From NCBI GenBank assembly GCA_041178325.1, contig JBEGVN010000098.1, positions 1-35,354 of the forward strand: a DNA stretch of 35,354 bases. The letters are read 5' to 3'. The stretch comes from UBA6136 sp041178325 (GTDB lineage Bacteria > Pseudomonadota > Gammaproteobacteria > Methylococcales > Methylococcaceae). The notes beneath the pieces are model-generated. The model worked only from the letters and a program-made list of their open reading frames with translations. It had not been told where the DNA came from and made no database searches. The position numbers and the translations under genes are program-made. This document shows positions 1-8,817 of this stretch, piece by piece (position 1 is the first letter of the stretch; each line of letters begins with the position of its first letter).

Positions 1-33
1 ATCCGTAATCTCTAACGTTCGAATGAAGGGGCG

Positions 34-633
34 TTACCTGAGGGTCGAGGCATAATCCGATACGGCCGCAATTTCTTCGTCGCTCATGTGTTTGGCAACC
101 TGACGCATGACGGCATTGGTGTCGTTGGCGCGTTCGCCATTTTTGAAGTCATGCAGTGTTTTTTCAAGATAAGCGGCATATTGGCCATGCAATGATGGAA
201 AACCTGCGGAGGGGTTGCCCTTGCCCTTCGGGCCATGGCAGCCCGAACAGGCGGGAACGCCCGTGGCCTGATTTCCAGCTTTGTAGAGGTTCTCGCCTGC
301 TTTATTCGGCGCCGCCTCCTCAGGGGTGATCTTTTTGCTTGCATAGAAGGCAGCTAGATCCAGGACATCCTCGTCGGTCAGGGGCTCGGCCATGGCGTTC
401 ATGGTGGGTTCAACCCGTTTCTGGGAACGAAAGTCATAAAGCTGCTTGATCAGGTAGTTGCCATGCTGACCAGCGAGCTTGGGGAAGATGGGGGCAGCTG
501 CATTGCCATCGTCTCCGTGACAGCCGGCACAGAGGCCTGCCTTTTCTTCACCGGCTTCCGGGTTGCCGGCAGCCAGAGACAGGGAAGCCGAACCCAACAA
601 AGCGATGGTGGCCAGGCACTTCATGATGCTCAT
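34..633 (-). CDS. Cytochrome c4, periplasmic dihaem c-type cytochrome
   Basis: This encodes a 199-residue dihaem cytochrome c that carries electrons in the periplasm, in this family usually towards a terminal oxidase. An N-terminal signal peptide (about residues 1-21, ending in an Ala-rich stretch) is followed by two tandem cytochrome domains. Haem-binding CxxCH motifs are at C35-H39 and C129-H133. Methionines around 78-81 and in the C-terminal part are candidate axial ligands. The two-domain layout and length fit cytochrome c4. The start at 633 is chosen because GAGGA lies 7 bases upstream and the signal peptide begins there; the frame stays open further upstream but that extension looks like non-coding sequence. 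It diverges from engB, a pairing seen in many proteobacteria. Confidence 0.93.
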   Translation of the reverse strand: MSIMKCLATIALLGSASLSLAAGNPEAGEEKAGLCAGCHGDDGNAAAPIFPKLAGQHGNYLIKQLYDFRSQKRVEPTMNAMAEPLTDEDVLDLAAFYASKKITPEEAAPNKAGENLYKAGNQATGVPACSGCHGPKGKGNPSAGFPSLHGQYAAYLEKTLHDFKNGERANDTNAVMRQVAKHMSDEEIAAVSDYASTLR

Positions 634-739
634 TCCTGATTCCTCAGTATTCTTGTTTGATTGCAGGGGTATCGGCGAGGCTATCGTGAATTGGAGGTAG
701 ACTCTACGCCGAGAGGCGGGTCCCCCGCCGAGTCGCAAA

Positions 740-745
740 AGTATA
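740..745 (-). promoter_or_regulatory. Possible -10 element for cytochrome c4
   Basis: On the minus strand this reads TATACT, one mismatch from the sigma-70 -10 consensus, about 105 bases upstream of the cytochrome c4 start. No convincing -35 box was found at the usual distance, so this is a weak call. Confidence 0.3.
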
Positions 746-800
746 CAAGATTGTCCCCCGGCTAGAACCCGGGGTGTGGTGCCAACCTTCGAGGTCCTTT

Positions 801-1412
801 GTGTTGAATCCTCTTTATCATCAGGCCCAGTTCCTGACCAGTGCGCCACGGGTGGAAAATGCCCCACCCGATGAGGGCGCCGAAGTGGCCTTTGCAGGTC
901 GGTCGAATGCAGGAAAATCCAGCGCCATTAATACCCTGACCCAACAGAGGAATCTGGCTCGAGTCAGCAAGACGCCAGGGCGCACGCAGTTGCTCAATTT
1001 CTTCGATCTGGATGGGACCCGGCGCATCGTCGACCTCCCCGGTTATGGCTACGCCAAGGTTCCGGAAGCAATCCAAAAATCTTGGGGGGCCATGATTGAG
1101 GGTTTTCTCAGCCGAAGGCAATCCCTGAAGGGCGTTTTCCTGATCATGGATATCCGTCACCCGCTCACCGATTTTGACCTTCGGATGATCGATTGGTGTG
1201 AGCACTTTGGTCTTCCAGTGCATGTGACCTTGACCAAGGCCGACAAGCTCAGCCGGGGCGGGGCGCTTGATACCCGCCAACGCGTGATCAATGCGCTGAA
1301 GCAGCGAACAGGTGCGCCCGTCAGCGTGGCGGTATTTTCTGCCTTGAAACATCAGGGAATCGAAGAGGCGCACCGCGTTCTCGATCAGTGGTTTGAGCTC
1401 AACATGGAGTAA
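801..1412 (+). CDS. yihA: Ribosome biogenesis GTPase EngB (YihA/YsxC)
   Basis: This is a small P-loop GTPase of the TrmE-Era-EngA-EngB family needed for assembly of the large ribosomal subunit. The protein has about 203 residues. The G motifs are visible in order: GRSNAGKSS (G1), TPGRTQ (G2 region), DLPGYGY (G3) and TKAD (G4). Length and motifs match E. coli YihA closely. The start is taken as GTG 801, because GAGG at 791-794 lies 6 bases upstream and the product then begins VLNPLYHQ, aligning with the family N-terminus. A GTG at 774 would add nine residues with no homology, and a TTG at 804 is also possible. It is divergent from the cytochrome c4 gene. Confidence 0.95.
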   Translation: MLNPLYHQAQFLTSAPRVENAPPDEGAEVAFAGRSNAGKSSAINTLTQQRNLARVSKTPGRTQLLNFFDLDGTRRIVDLPGYGYAKVPEAIQKSWGAMIEGFLSRRQSLKGVFLIMDIRHPLTDFDLRMIDWCEHFGLPVHVTLTKADKLSRGGALDTRQRVINALKQRTGAPVSVAVFSALKHQGIEEAHRVLDQWFELNME

Positions 1413-1609
1413 GCCGACTGCCCGTCCCAGGGAACTATCGGGGGGGCGAACTGACGAACAAGGCGTGCGCTGGCCGGGGTGACGAATTCCTTTGGAGACT
1501 CGTTAAAAAGATTTACCCTTAACCATGGTGGGTGCGCAGTCAGAGGGTTTATGATGGCTGAGCACTTTTTGGCTCCATATGATCCTTGTGGTCGCGTGTG
1601 GCCTAAACT

Positions 1610-1627
1610 GCAAACCTCAGGGTTTGC
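1610..1627 (+). repeat. Inverted repeat, possible weak terminator or operator
   Basis: Seven-base arms GCAAACC and GGTTTGC surround a four-base loop. A T-rich but interrupted stretch follows. It lies about 200 bases after engB and 70 bases before the GH94 gene, so it could end engB transcripts or act in the GH94 leader. The rest of the 284-base gap at 1413-1696 shows no gene I can support. Confidence 0.35.
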
Positions 1628-1696
1628 TCGGGCTTTCTGTCTTTTAGATTCGCGGCATTGATTAAACAGGGCCCGAAAGGCCTCCGGAGTAAGACC

Positions 1697-4600
1697 ATGT
1701 CCATGACCCCCAAAGTCCCGCCTTACCGTATGGAGAATGCCGAAGGGCTCTCAATCGAAATCAACCGGAACGGGACGATCCGGCGCTTTGCCCACAAGGA
1801 CATCGTTATTAATCTGTTTCCGGGCAACGAGGTTGAAGCGGCCCCGGCAAACCTTTTCCTTCGGTGTGTGGGAGAGCCTTATCGGGTAACGCCCTTGCTG
1901 GGACCGAATAGCCCCAGCCGCTTTGGAATGCACGAGGGTCACTTTCTTGTCGAGGGCGAATTTGAGGGGCTTCGATACCAGGCCAGGCTGGTTCTGGCGG
2001 AAGATCGGCCAGCTTGGTGTTGGCAAATCCAGCTTGAAAACCGCGGCTTGGATCCGATCGAATATGATCTGATTTACGCGCAGGACCTCGCGATTGCGCC
2101 CTATGGGGCCATCCGGCTCAATGAGTACTACGTCAGCCAGTACATTGATCACGAGCCACTTAGCCATCCGGGTAAGGGCTTTGTCGTTGCCAGCCGACAA
2201 AACCAGGCGGTGGGTGGGCGTTATCCCTGGTGCTTGATGGGTTCCTTGCGTCACGCGCAAAGTTATTCAACAGATGCACTCCAGATCCATGGGCTGGATA
2301 CCCGTCGGGATCTTCCCCCACCGGCTCTGAGCGAGGGATTGCCCGGCGTCCTCTTGCAGCATGAGCACGCCTTGGTGGGCCTTCAGGATCAGGTGACCTG
2401 TCTAGCCCCAGGTCAGGGTGCCAGCGCTGGATTCTATGGCTGGATTGAGCTTGACCATCCCGAAGCGACCTCGCCGGCGGATCTGGGGATTGTGGATGAG
2501 GCCGTGGGCCTTTTTGAGACCCTTCCCCCGGTTCCGAGCCTGTCGATGGAGGGACTACCCCCAAGATCCCTGTTTGATGTGGCGCCGACTTTGGTCGCAA
2601 AATCGCTCGATCAGGGCGTTCTTGACCAGCTTTTTGGCGCCGAACGCCGCGAGGCCGAATATGGCGATGAGGGCTTGCTCTCATTTTTTACGGGTCGAAG
2701 GACCCATGTTGTCCTCAAGGCCAAAGAGGAGGCTGTACTCAGGCCCCATGGTCATATTCTGAGGACCGGTGGCCTCTTTCAGACAGAGGAAACAGTTCTG
2801 ACTTCGACGACCTACATGAATGGTGTGTTCCACTCGATGGTCACCCAAGGTCATGTCAGCATCAATCGGTTTCTCTCAACCACGCACAGCTATCTCGGCC
2901 TTTTTAAGTCCCACGGGTTAAGGGTATTCGTTGATGCCGGCCAAGGTTGGTCTCGGCTTGGGTTGCCTTCGGCATACAGCATGGCCCCGGAGGCTTGCCG
3001 CTGGGTTTACCAACATCAGGCAGGACTGATCGAAGTCGTGAGCCGGGCCTCGACTGAAAGTCATACCCTGACCCTGGAAGTGAAGGTACTCGACGGCTCT
3101 CCGGTCCGTTGTCTTTTTAGTCACCATGTCGCAATGAACGGCGATGATGGCTCACAACCGCTACCGGCGGTTTACGAGCGTCAGGGCGACGGGATTCGTG
3201 TAGGGGCATTGCCTGAGAGTGAAGTCGGTCGGCGTTTTCCGAAAGGCAGCTTTAAGATTAATCCATTCCCTGGAACCCGTTTTGAAACGATCACGGATGA
3301 TGCATTTCTCTTTCCTGATGGGGTCTCCCGAAGCGAGCCGTTTATCTGTGTGGTGACGGCGGCCTCGCGTCAAATCGGACTTCAGATTGAAGGAGACCTC
3401 ATAGAGACCCATGATCCGGTCCGAATGCCGGATGCTGATAGCTACTGGAGGGCAGCGACGGCGGGCCTCAGTGTTCCACCCGAAAGTTCGGCCACCCTCC
3501 TCAAAATGGCCGAGATCCTTCCTTGGTTTGCACATAACGCCTTGATTCACTTCCTTGCTCCCCGAGGGCTGGAGCAGTATTCGGGCGGGGGCTGGGGAAC
3601 CCGTGATGTGGCTCAAGGGCCCGTCGAATACCTCCTGGCAATCGGGCAGTTTGAACCGATTCGGGCGCTGCTTCTGGAATTGTTCCGAAACCAGAACCCT
3701 GATGGTGACTGGCCGCAGTGGTTTATGTACCTCCATCGCGAGCGCAATATTCGTCCCAATGACTCGCACGGGGACATTATTTTCTGGCCACTTCTGGCAA
3801 CTGCCCAGTATCTCGAAGCCACTGGCGATCAGTCCTTCCTCAAGGAGCGTGTGCCTTTCTTTAACGCGGACGTTGCCAAGGAAGAATCACTCCCAATTTA
3901 TGACCATCTGACTCGGGCCTTGGGACTGATCGGCGAGCGATTGATTCCTGGAACGCGGCTCGAGGCCTATGGGCATGGAGACTGGAATGATTCGCTGCAG
4001 CCTGCAGATCCTTCGTTGCGTGACCATCTCTGCAGCTCATGGACAGTGACCCTTCACTATCAGGTGCTCATCAGCCTGGCTTCTGCGCTTGGGGGGGTGG
4101 GTGAATCCGTGCTCGGCGGTCTTCTTGAGACAGAGGCAAAAGAGGTGCTGGCTGATTTCAGAAAGCATCTTTTGGTCGACGGCGTCATTCCGGGTTACGT
4201 CAACTTTGAAGATCCTAAGGCGGTGGCTTACCTTTTGCACCCCTTGGATCACAAGACCGGTCTGCGTTACAGCCTGCTTCCAATGATCCATGCCGTGATC
4301 AACCACATGCTGACGCCTGAGGAGGCAAAAAATCACTTTGATCTGATCGATGCCCACCTCAAGGGGCCTGATGGGGCTCGCTTGTTTGATCGGCCGATGG
4401 TCTATCGAGGGGGGCCCATGCGAATCTTCCAGCGTGCCGAAACCGCGACCTACTTCGGCCGTGAGATTGGTTTGATGTACACGCATGCTCATCTTCGCTA
4501 TGCCGAGGCCCTCTGGCAGTTTGGTAACGCGGAGGCCTTTTTTGAAGCGCTCTCCAAGGCCATCCCGATCGGGATCAAAGATCTGGTAAAAACCGCAGCA

Positions 4601-5056
4601 CTGCGTCAGGCAAATTGCTATTTCTCCAGCTCCGATGCCACATTCCGTGACCGCTACCAAGCGTATGAGGAATATGACCTCATTCGTGAAGGTGAGGTCA
4701 CTTTAGAGGGGGGCTGGCGTGTGTACTCCAGTGGTGCCGGCATTGCCTCAGGGCTTATTCTGAGGGCACTGTTTGGCCTCCGTGTGACCCGTGAGGGGAT
4801 CTGCATTGATCCATTGATTCCTGAGGCGCTTCAGGGGCTGCGCATTGAGCTTGACCTGAATGGCCATCGCTTCGATGTGAGATACCACCGGGGGTCCCAC
4901 GGGGTTGGGCCTACAGCACTGACCTTGAATGGTTCGCCTTTGCGTTTTGACCGCCTCGATAATCCTTACCGCCTCGGCGGCGTCAGGGTAGATGCTGCTC
5001 TGTGGGGCGAAGGGCTGGTTGCAGGAGTGAATCGACTGGACATTGAACTCGGCTGA
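1697..5056 (+). CDS. GH94-type glycoside phosphorylase (cellobiose / 1,2-beta-oligoglucan phosphorylase-like)
   Basis: This is a large (1119-residue) cytoplasmic enzyme with no signal peptide. An N-terminal beta-sandwich-like half is followed by an (alpha/alpha)6-barrel-like half. The barrel part contains GGWGTRDVAQGP, QWFMYLHRE, DSHGDIIFW and a GHGDWNDS motif with aspartates at residues 762 and 765. In characterised GH94 enzymes an aspartate in this motif is the general acid for phosphorolysis. The length is well above cellobiose phosphorylases (about 800) and close to 1,2-beta-oligoglucan phosphorylases (about 1100), so that activity is a plausible inference, not shown. The start at ATG 1697 follows GGAG by 7 bases; an in-frame start at 1658 has no such support. 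It stands alone, with its own terminator and no sugar transporter beside it. Confidence 0.85.
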   Translation: MSMTPKVPPYRMENAEGLSIEINRNGTIRRFAHKDIVINLFPGNEVEAAPANLFLRCVGEPYRVTPLLGPNSPSRFGMHEGHFLVEGEFEGLRYQARLVLAEDRPAWCWQIQLENRGLDPIEYDLIYAQDLAIAPYGAIRLNEYYVSQYIDHEPLSHPGKGFVVASRQNQAVGGRYPWCLMGSLRHAQSYSTDALQIHGLDTRRDLPPPALSEGLPGVLLQHEHALVGLQDQVTCLAPGQGASAGFYGWIELDHPEATSPADLGIVDEAVGLFETLPPVPSLSMEGLPPRSLFDVAPTLVAKSLDQGVLDQLFGAERREAEYGDEGLLSFFTGRRTHVVLKAKEEAVLRPHGHILRTGGLFQTEETVLTSTTYMNGVFHSMVTQGHVSINRFLSTTHSYLGLFKSHGLRVFVDAGQGWSRLGLPSAYSMAPEACRWVYQHQAGLIEVVSRASTESHTLTLEVKVLDGSPVRCLFSHHVAMNGDDGSQPLPAVYERQGDGIRVGALPESEVGRRFPKGSFKINPFPGTRFETITDDAFLFPDGVSRSEPFICVVTAASRQIGLQIEGDLIETHDPVRMPDADSYWRAATAGLSVPPESSATLLKMAEILPWFAHNALIHFLAPRGLEQYSGGGWGTRDVAQGPVEYLLAIGQFEPIRALLLELFRNQNPDGDWPQWFMYLHRERNIRPNDSHGDIIFWPLLATAQYLEATGDQSFLKERVPFFNADVAKEESLPIYDHLTRALGLIGERLIPGTRLEAYGHGDWNDSLQPADPSLRDHLCSSWTVTLHYQVLISLASALGGVGESVLGGLLETEAKEVLADFRKHLLVDGVIPGYVNFEDPKAVAYLLHPLDHKTGLRYSLLPMIHAVINHMLTPEEAKNHFDLIDAHLKGPDGARLFDRPMVYRGGPMRIFQRAETATYFGREIGLMYTHAHLRYAEALWQFGNAEAFFEALSKAIPIGIKDLVKTAALRQANCYFSSSDATFRDRYQAYEEYDLIREGEVTLEGGWRVYSSGAGIASGLILRALFGLRVTREGICIDPLIPEALQGLRIELDLNGHRFDVRYHRGSHGVGPTALTLNGSPLRFDRLDNPYRLGGVRVDAALWGEGLVAGVNRLDIELG

Positions 5057-5078
5057 GTTCTAGGGGATGGATCGATGA

Positions 5079-5119
5079 GGGCCGCGCTGAACCCAACCGG
5101 ATCGGCGCGGCCCTTTTTT
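5079..5119 (+). terminator. Rho-independent terminator of the GH94 gene
   Basis: A perfect nine-base GC stem (GGGCCGCGC at 5079-5087 with GCGCGGCCC at 5105-5113) and a 17-base loop are followed directly by six T. It lies 22 bases after the GH94 stop codon and just before the end of the convergent hemH gene. Confidence 0.88.
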
Positions 5120-5127
5120 GATTGTTC

Positions 5128-6168
5128 CTAATGGTTGGAGCGGTCCGGCATCTTCTCCCTGACCAGCGATTCCAGGCAATCAATAAATCTCGGATGGCTG
5201 TTCGAGCTTGGGACCAACTGAATGGTCTCACCGCCCAGACGGGTAAAGAGGTCCTGGTACTCGACCCCGATTTCGATCAGCGTTTCAAGGCAATCTGCAA
5301 CAAATGCCGGACTGAAGACCAGCAGTCGCTTGGCGCCGCGCTCCGCCCATGATTTGATCACGCCGTCTGAGAAAGGCTCGATCCATTTGCCGTTAAGGCG
5401 GGACTGGAAACAGGTCGTGTAACGATCTTCGGCAAGGCCCAGTCGGGACGCCAATCGTCTCGTGGTTTCGTAACAGGCCGCCTTGTAGCAAAACTGATTT
5501 TCCTGATCGAACTGATGCTCACAGTCCCGATCACTGCAAAGTCCCTGGGTATAAACTTTGTCAACCTGTCGTTCAGGCAGACCGTGGTAGGAAAAAAGGA
5601 CGTGATCGTAGCTTTCAAGCGCGAATCCTTCGGCCATGGCGCAGGCGGCATCGATATATCCCGGGTGATCAAAAAACTGATTGACGATGCTGATCTCGGG
5701 AATGACCCACCATTTTTGGATGATCTTAAGGGCGCGCTCGATTGCGGAACCAGAGGACGCGCTTGCATATTGGGGGAACAGCGGAATGATCACAATCCGG
5801 GTGTAATTGGCCAGGCGCATTCTTTCCAGTGCCTCATCCAGAGACGGTTCGCGGTAGCGCATGGCCATTTCGATGGTGACCGGTTCATCTTGGAATCGGG
5901 TCGCCAAGGCTTCCTGAGTCGCCTGAGTATGGGTCAGGAGTGGCGATGATCCGCCGCCAAGGGCCCAGAGCTCACGGTAGATCTTGGCAGATTTGGGTGA
6001 TCGAAATGGCACGATGATCCCATTGACCAGTATCTTCCGTACCAACCAGGGTAGGTCAATCACCCGTGGGTCGTTGAGGAACTCACCGAGATAACGGGCT
6101 ACGTCCAGGGTGGAAGGGCTGTCGGGAGTTCCGAGCTGGATCAGGAGAACGCCGGTTTTCTGTTGCAT
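5128..6168 (-). CDS. hemH: Ferrochelatase (HemH) with internal four-cysteine insertion
   Basis: This enzyme inserts ferrous iron into protoporphyrin IX, the last step of protohaem synthesis. The 346-residue protein starts with the typical GVLLIQLGTPDSP. It has the FSYHGLP motif with the catalytic histidine (H195) and the C-terminal FVADCLETL motif with the conserved glutamate (E295). Between them is an insertion of about 20 residues relative to E. coli HemH, carrying C211, C216, C227 and C232 (C-x4-C-x10-C-x4-C). A class of bacterial ferrochelatases with a [2Fe-2S] cluster held by an internal cysteine segment is known, and this may be a member; cluster binding here is inferred. It converges on the GH94 gene and diverges from the 170-residue gene. 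Confidence 0.96.
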   Translation of the reverse strand: MQQKTGVLLIQLGTPDSPSTLDVARYLGEFLNDPRVIDLPWLVRKILVNGIIVPFRSPKSAKIYRELWALGGGSSPLLTHTQATQEALATRFQDEPVTIEMAMRYREPSLDEALERMRLANYTRIVIIPLFPQYASASSGSAIERALKIIQKWWVIPEISIVNQFFDHPGYIDAACAMAEGFALESYDHVLFSYHGLPERQVDKVYTQGLCSDRDCEHQFDQENQFCYKAACYETTRRLASRLGLAEDRYTTCFQSRLNGKWIEPFSDGVIKSWAERGAKRLLVFSPAFVADCLETLIEIGVEYQDLFTRLGGETIQLVPSSNSHPRFIDCLESLVREKMPDRSNH

Positions 6169-6196
6169 GAATAAGAGGTACGCTTGGTTGTCAGTG

Positions 6197-6210
6197 AGGC
6201 ACGAGTGCCT
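6197..6210. repeat. Short palindrome in the hemH upstream region
   Basis: AGGCAC and GTGCCT are separated by two bases, lying 29 bases upstream of the hemH start in the divergent gap. A second small hairpin (AGCCC, three-base loop, GGGCT at 6235-6247) follows. Either could be an operator or a leader hairpin, and no function can be assigned. Confidence 0.3.
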
Positions 6211-6291
6211 TGATGTTCAGGCCGATTCTAGCAAAGCCCTCCGGGCTGGGGGCGTCCTCATCGGGTTTCTCAAGGGCGTGGAGAATAGACA

Positions 6292-6804
6292 TTGGAAAAT
6301 CGATCGCACGAACCAGGGGCTGAACGTGAAATTCTCGAGTCCATGCTGGGTTTTGCCGGCTTCCATCCCCGAGGAGAACCAACGGGCAAGGAGGGTCTTC
6401 TCAAAATCACACAGAGTCAACGCCCGGATGGTTCAGGTTACATGACGCTGACTTTCATCTTGGATGCCGAGGGGCGGGAGCTTCGGGCAAGGCAACTGCC
6501 GCTCTTGGACGAAGCGGGCCTAAGGGCTGCCCTAGGGCCGCGTTTCGAGATGCTCATGGACCTTCCGCTCCGTGGGCGAGCCCCGGAATCCAGTCACTGG
6601 ATCGAGGAAATAGATCTCTTCTTCCGCCCTTTGGATCCTTTCCCCATCCCTTTTGTATCCGAGGTTCTTTTGCCTGTTTTGGAGCAGCAGTTGGCGCTCG
6701 AATTTGAGGCTTTGAGTGACTGGGTTTCGCATCCGGCACTTCTCGCGGCAACGCACCCGCGTTCGTTATTGAAACGCTGCTTGCGCTGGCTTCGGCTAGC
6801 CTAG
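6292..6804 (+). CDS. Unrecognised protein, 170 residues
   Basis: I do not recognise the family. The predicted product is soluble, with no signal peptide or membrane segment. A central alternating strand-like region (SGYMTLTFILDAEGRELRAR) is followed by an acidic helical segment and a basic C-terminus (HPRSLLKRCLRWLRLA). The TTG start at 6292 is preceded by GGAG 8 bases upstream; an ATG at 6340 has no ribosome binding site. The gene has its own upstream gap from hemH. Its last nine bases overlap the end of the convergent receptor gene, so both stop codons lie within CTAGCCTAG. Coding is supported by the open frame across the whole gap and the ribosome binding site, but not by homology. Confidence 0.6.
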   Translation: MENRSHEPGAEREILESMLGFAGFHPRGEPTGKEGLLKITQSQRPDGSGYMTLTFILDAEGRELRARQLPLLDEAGLRAALGPRFEMLMDLPLRGRAPESSHWIEEIDLFFRPLDPFPIPFVSEVLLPVLEQQLALEFEALSDWVSHPALLAATHPRSLLKRCLRWLRLA

Positions 6805-8817
6805 ACGGAAGGCAGAGATTTCAGAACGCAGTTCGTCAATTGCCGCTTCAAGTCGGTGAGTTGCGGCGCGGGTTTCTTCGAGGGAGTGCGCTGAAACCCT
6901 GACGCTCTCCGTCAGATTCACCATCGAATCACGGATTTGTCGGGCACCGGCAGACTGGGAGCGCATTCCCTCGTGAACCGCTTCAAATTGCGGCAGCAGA
7001 TCCTGAACCAGCTGAATGATCGTGCCAAATCGCTCACCAATGAGATGGGTGTCTGAGACGCTTCGGTTGACCTGTTCGGAAAATTTGTCCATTTCCATTA
7101 CGCCGCCACTCACCGAGTCTTGCATCTCGCGGATCATTCGCTCGATATCAAGGGTGGCCACGGCGGTTTGATCGGCCAGTCGACGAATTTCCCGGGCCAG
7201 AACCGCAAATCCGACGCCATATTCACCGGCCTTCTCGGCCTCGATCGAGGCATTGAGTGAGAGCAAGTTGGTCTGATCAGCAATCTTGGTGATCGTGGTC
7301 GTAACGGAGCCGATGATGTTGGTTTTCTGGCTGATTTGACCCAGGCGATCGGAAATTGAGTGGGTGGCATCTGCAAGGCTGTGCATGGTGGTTTGCATTG
7401 TGCCGATGGCATTTTGCCCGGAGTTGGCAAGTTCCTGCGTATGGTCTGTCACCGTGCTGATGCGCGTCATGCGCTGCAGCAACTCCTCGGAAGTTGCAGA
7501 GATTTCCTTGGTGGCCGCAGCAATTTCAGTCGTGGTCGAGCCCAGATTCTTGACCTCATCGCTCTGAGTTTGGGTCATGGCGCTCAGGCTATTGGCGGTT
7601 GAGACCAGATCAATAGTGGATCGCTGGACTTGGCTGATCAGCGAGTTAAGGTCATTGACCATCTTACCCAGTGCGTTAAGCAGTTTGCTGGTCTCATCCG
7701 TGCCAAAGGCCGAAAGATCTCCTGAAAGATCCCCCGCTGCTACCCGCTCGGCGGCCTGGACGGCCGTACGGATCGGGCCTGAAATGGACCGGGCTACCAT
7801 GAGGGCTATCAGAAGGATCGGGGTGATGATGGCTGCGACTGCGCCAAACAGCGCCATGCGCTGATCGCCAACCATGTCGGTGGCCTCCGCGTAATTTTGT
7901 TCGATGGCGATGCCCCAGCGGAAAGAAGGAACATAAATCCAGGATGCGAGAACATCATTTTTCAGGACGCTACGCACCCTGCCGCCGCCAAGGTTGCCAA
8001 TCACGGCATTCTGGATATCGCTGCCATAGGGTGCGCCGACGCCGACGGTGACTTTAAATGCCGCGTCTGGACGTCCACGGATGGGTGCCACAACATGAAT
8101 CAGCTCACCCCTCAGGGCACCAACGATGACATTTCCGGTTCTTCCAAGTCCCGTGTAATTGGTGAGGATGTCGAGAATTTCCTTGTCATTGATCTGCAGG
8201 ATGACCAACCCTGCCTTGGTGCCGTCTTCCCGGATGATGGGCGCGGAAACGAATCCTTGGGGCAGTTCGCTTCCGGGATAGACGTCAAAATCGGAGATAT
8301 CCGGTTCGAGAAGGGTCAAGGAGCGCTTGACCAGTTGTCCAAGCGGACTTTCCCGGAGGGGGCCATTGACCAGGCTGCTACCCAGATCAAATCGATTACT
8401 GCTGTGATAGAGGACGTTACCCTTGGGGCAAACGACAATGACATCCTGGAATCCGAGGTTGGAGGCAAACAAGCTGGTCACTCGCCCCATGACCTCGTTT
8501 TCTTCGCTGCGTTCCTTTTCGGTCGCTTTTGGATTGGCAAGCGTCATGGCGGCATTTCCAATCCGCCCGATGCGTCCGATCATGGCGGCGCTCCGCGTTC
8601 GATCGTACGCCAGAATTTCCAAAGAGCTGGCCTTGTCCCGCGCCACCATGCCCAGTTTCTCGAGGACGTCTTCCTGAAGGGCGCGATTTGAAACGCGGTC
8701 GATGGCAACGCTGATGATCAGCATCGGAACCAGCAGCAAGATGCTGAACCAGAAGACCAGGCGCGTGGCGAGCGTTCGATGTTGGATCCCACGTTCAAGC
8801 GAGGGCCATCGGATCAT
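6796..8817 (-). CDS. WspA-like methyl-accepting chemotaxis receptor with large periplasmic sensor
   Basis: This is a 673-residue inner-membrane receptor. TM1 (about 19-39) is followed by a large periplasmic domain (about 40-317) that looks like a double-Cache fold, TM2 (about 318-342), HAMP (about 345-395) and a long cytoplasmic signalling coil. The kinase-control tip reads IADQTNLLSLNASIEAEKAG from about 512. The following segment, with GFAVLAREIRRLADQ and VMEMDKFSEQV, resembles WspA of pseudomonads more than flagellar receptors, as I recall that family. It is the last gene of a minus operon; its ATG overlaps the stop of the binding-protein gene by 4 bases. It is expected to form arrays with the CheW/CheA proteins of the divergent operon and probably reads the neighbouring UrtA-like protein (inference). 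Confidence 0.93.
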   Translation of the reverse strand: MIRWPSLERGIQHRTLATRLVFWFSILLLVPMLIISVAIDRVSNRALQEDVLEKLGMVARDKASSLEILAYDRTRSAAMIGRIGRIGNAAMTLANPKATEKERSEENEVMGRVTSLFASNLGFQDVIVVCPKGNVLYHSSNRFDLGSSLVNGPLRESPLGQLVKRSLTLLEPDISDFDVYPGSELPQGFVSAPIIREDGTKAGLVILQINDKEILDILTNYTGLGRTGNVIVGALRGELIHVVAPIRGRPDAAFKVTVGVGAPYGSDIQNAVIGNLGGGRVRSVLKNDVLASWIYVPSFRWGIAIEQNYAEATDMVGDQRMALFGAVAAIITPILLIALMVARSISGPIRTAVQAAERVAAGDLSGDLSAFGTDETSKLLNALGKMVNDLNSLISQVQRSTIDLVSTANSLSAMTQTQSDEVKNLGSTTTEIAAATKEISATSEELLQRMTRISTVTDHTQELANSGQNAIGTMQTTMHSLADATHSISDRLGQISQKTNIIGSVTTTITKIADQTNLLSLNASIEAEKAGEYGVGFAVLAREIRRLADQTAVATLDIERMIREMQDSVSGGVMEMDKFSEQVNRSVSDTHLIGERFGTIIQLVQDLLPQFEAVHEGMRSQSAGARQIRDSMVNLTESVRVSAHSLEETRAATHRLEAAIDELRSEISAFRLG

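Noticed and set aside
762..1373. Open frame of 203 codons on the minus strand, opposite engB
   Set aside because: Fully antisense to engB, whose G motifs are all on the plus strand.
1479..1661. Short plus-strand frame of 60 codons between engB and the GH94 gene
   Set aside because: No ribosome binding site, no recognisable features, and it contains the inverted repeat at 1610-1627.
4037..4660. Open frame of 207 codons on the minus strand, opposite the GH94 gene
   Set aside because: Antisense to the conserved barrel region of GH94; no domain visible.
7897..8691. Open frame of 264 codons on the plus strand, opposite the receptor gene
   Set aside because: It lies fully antisense to the well-supported receptor sensor domain, has no recognisable domain or ribosome binding site, and fits a shadow frame of GC-rich coding sequence.
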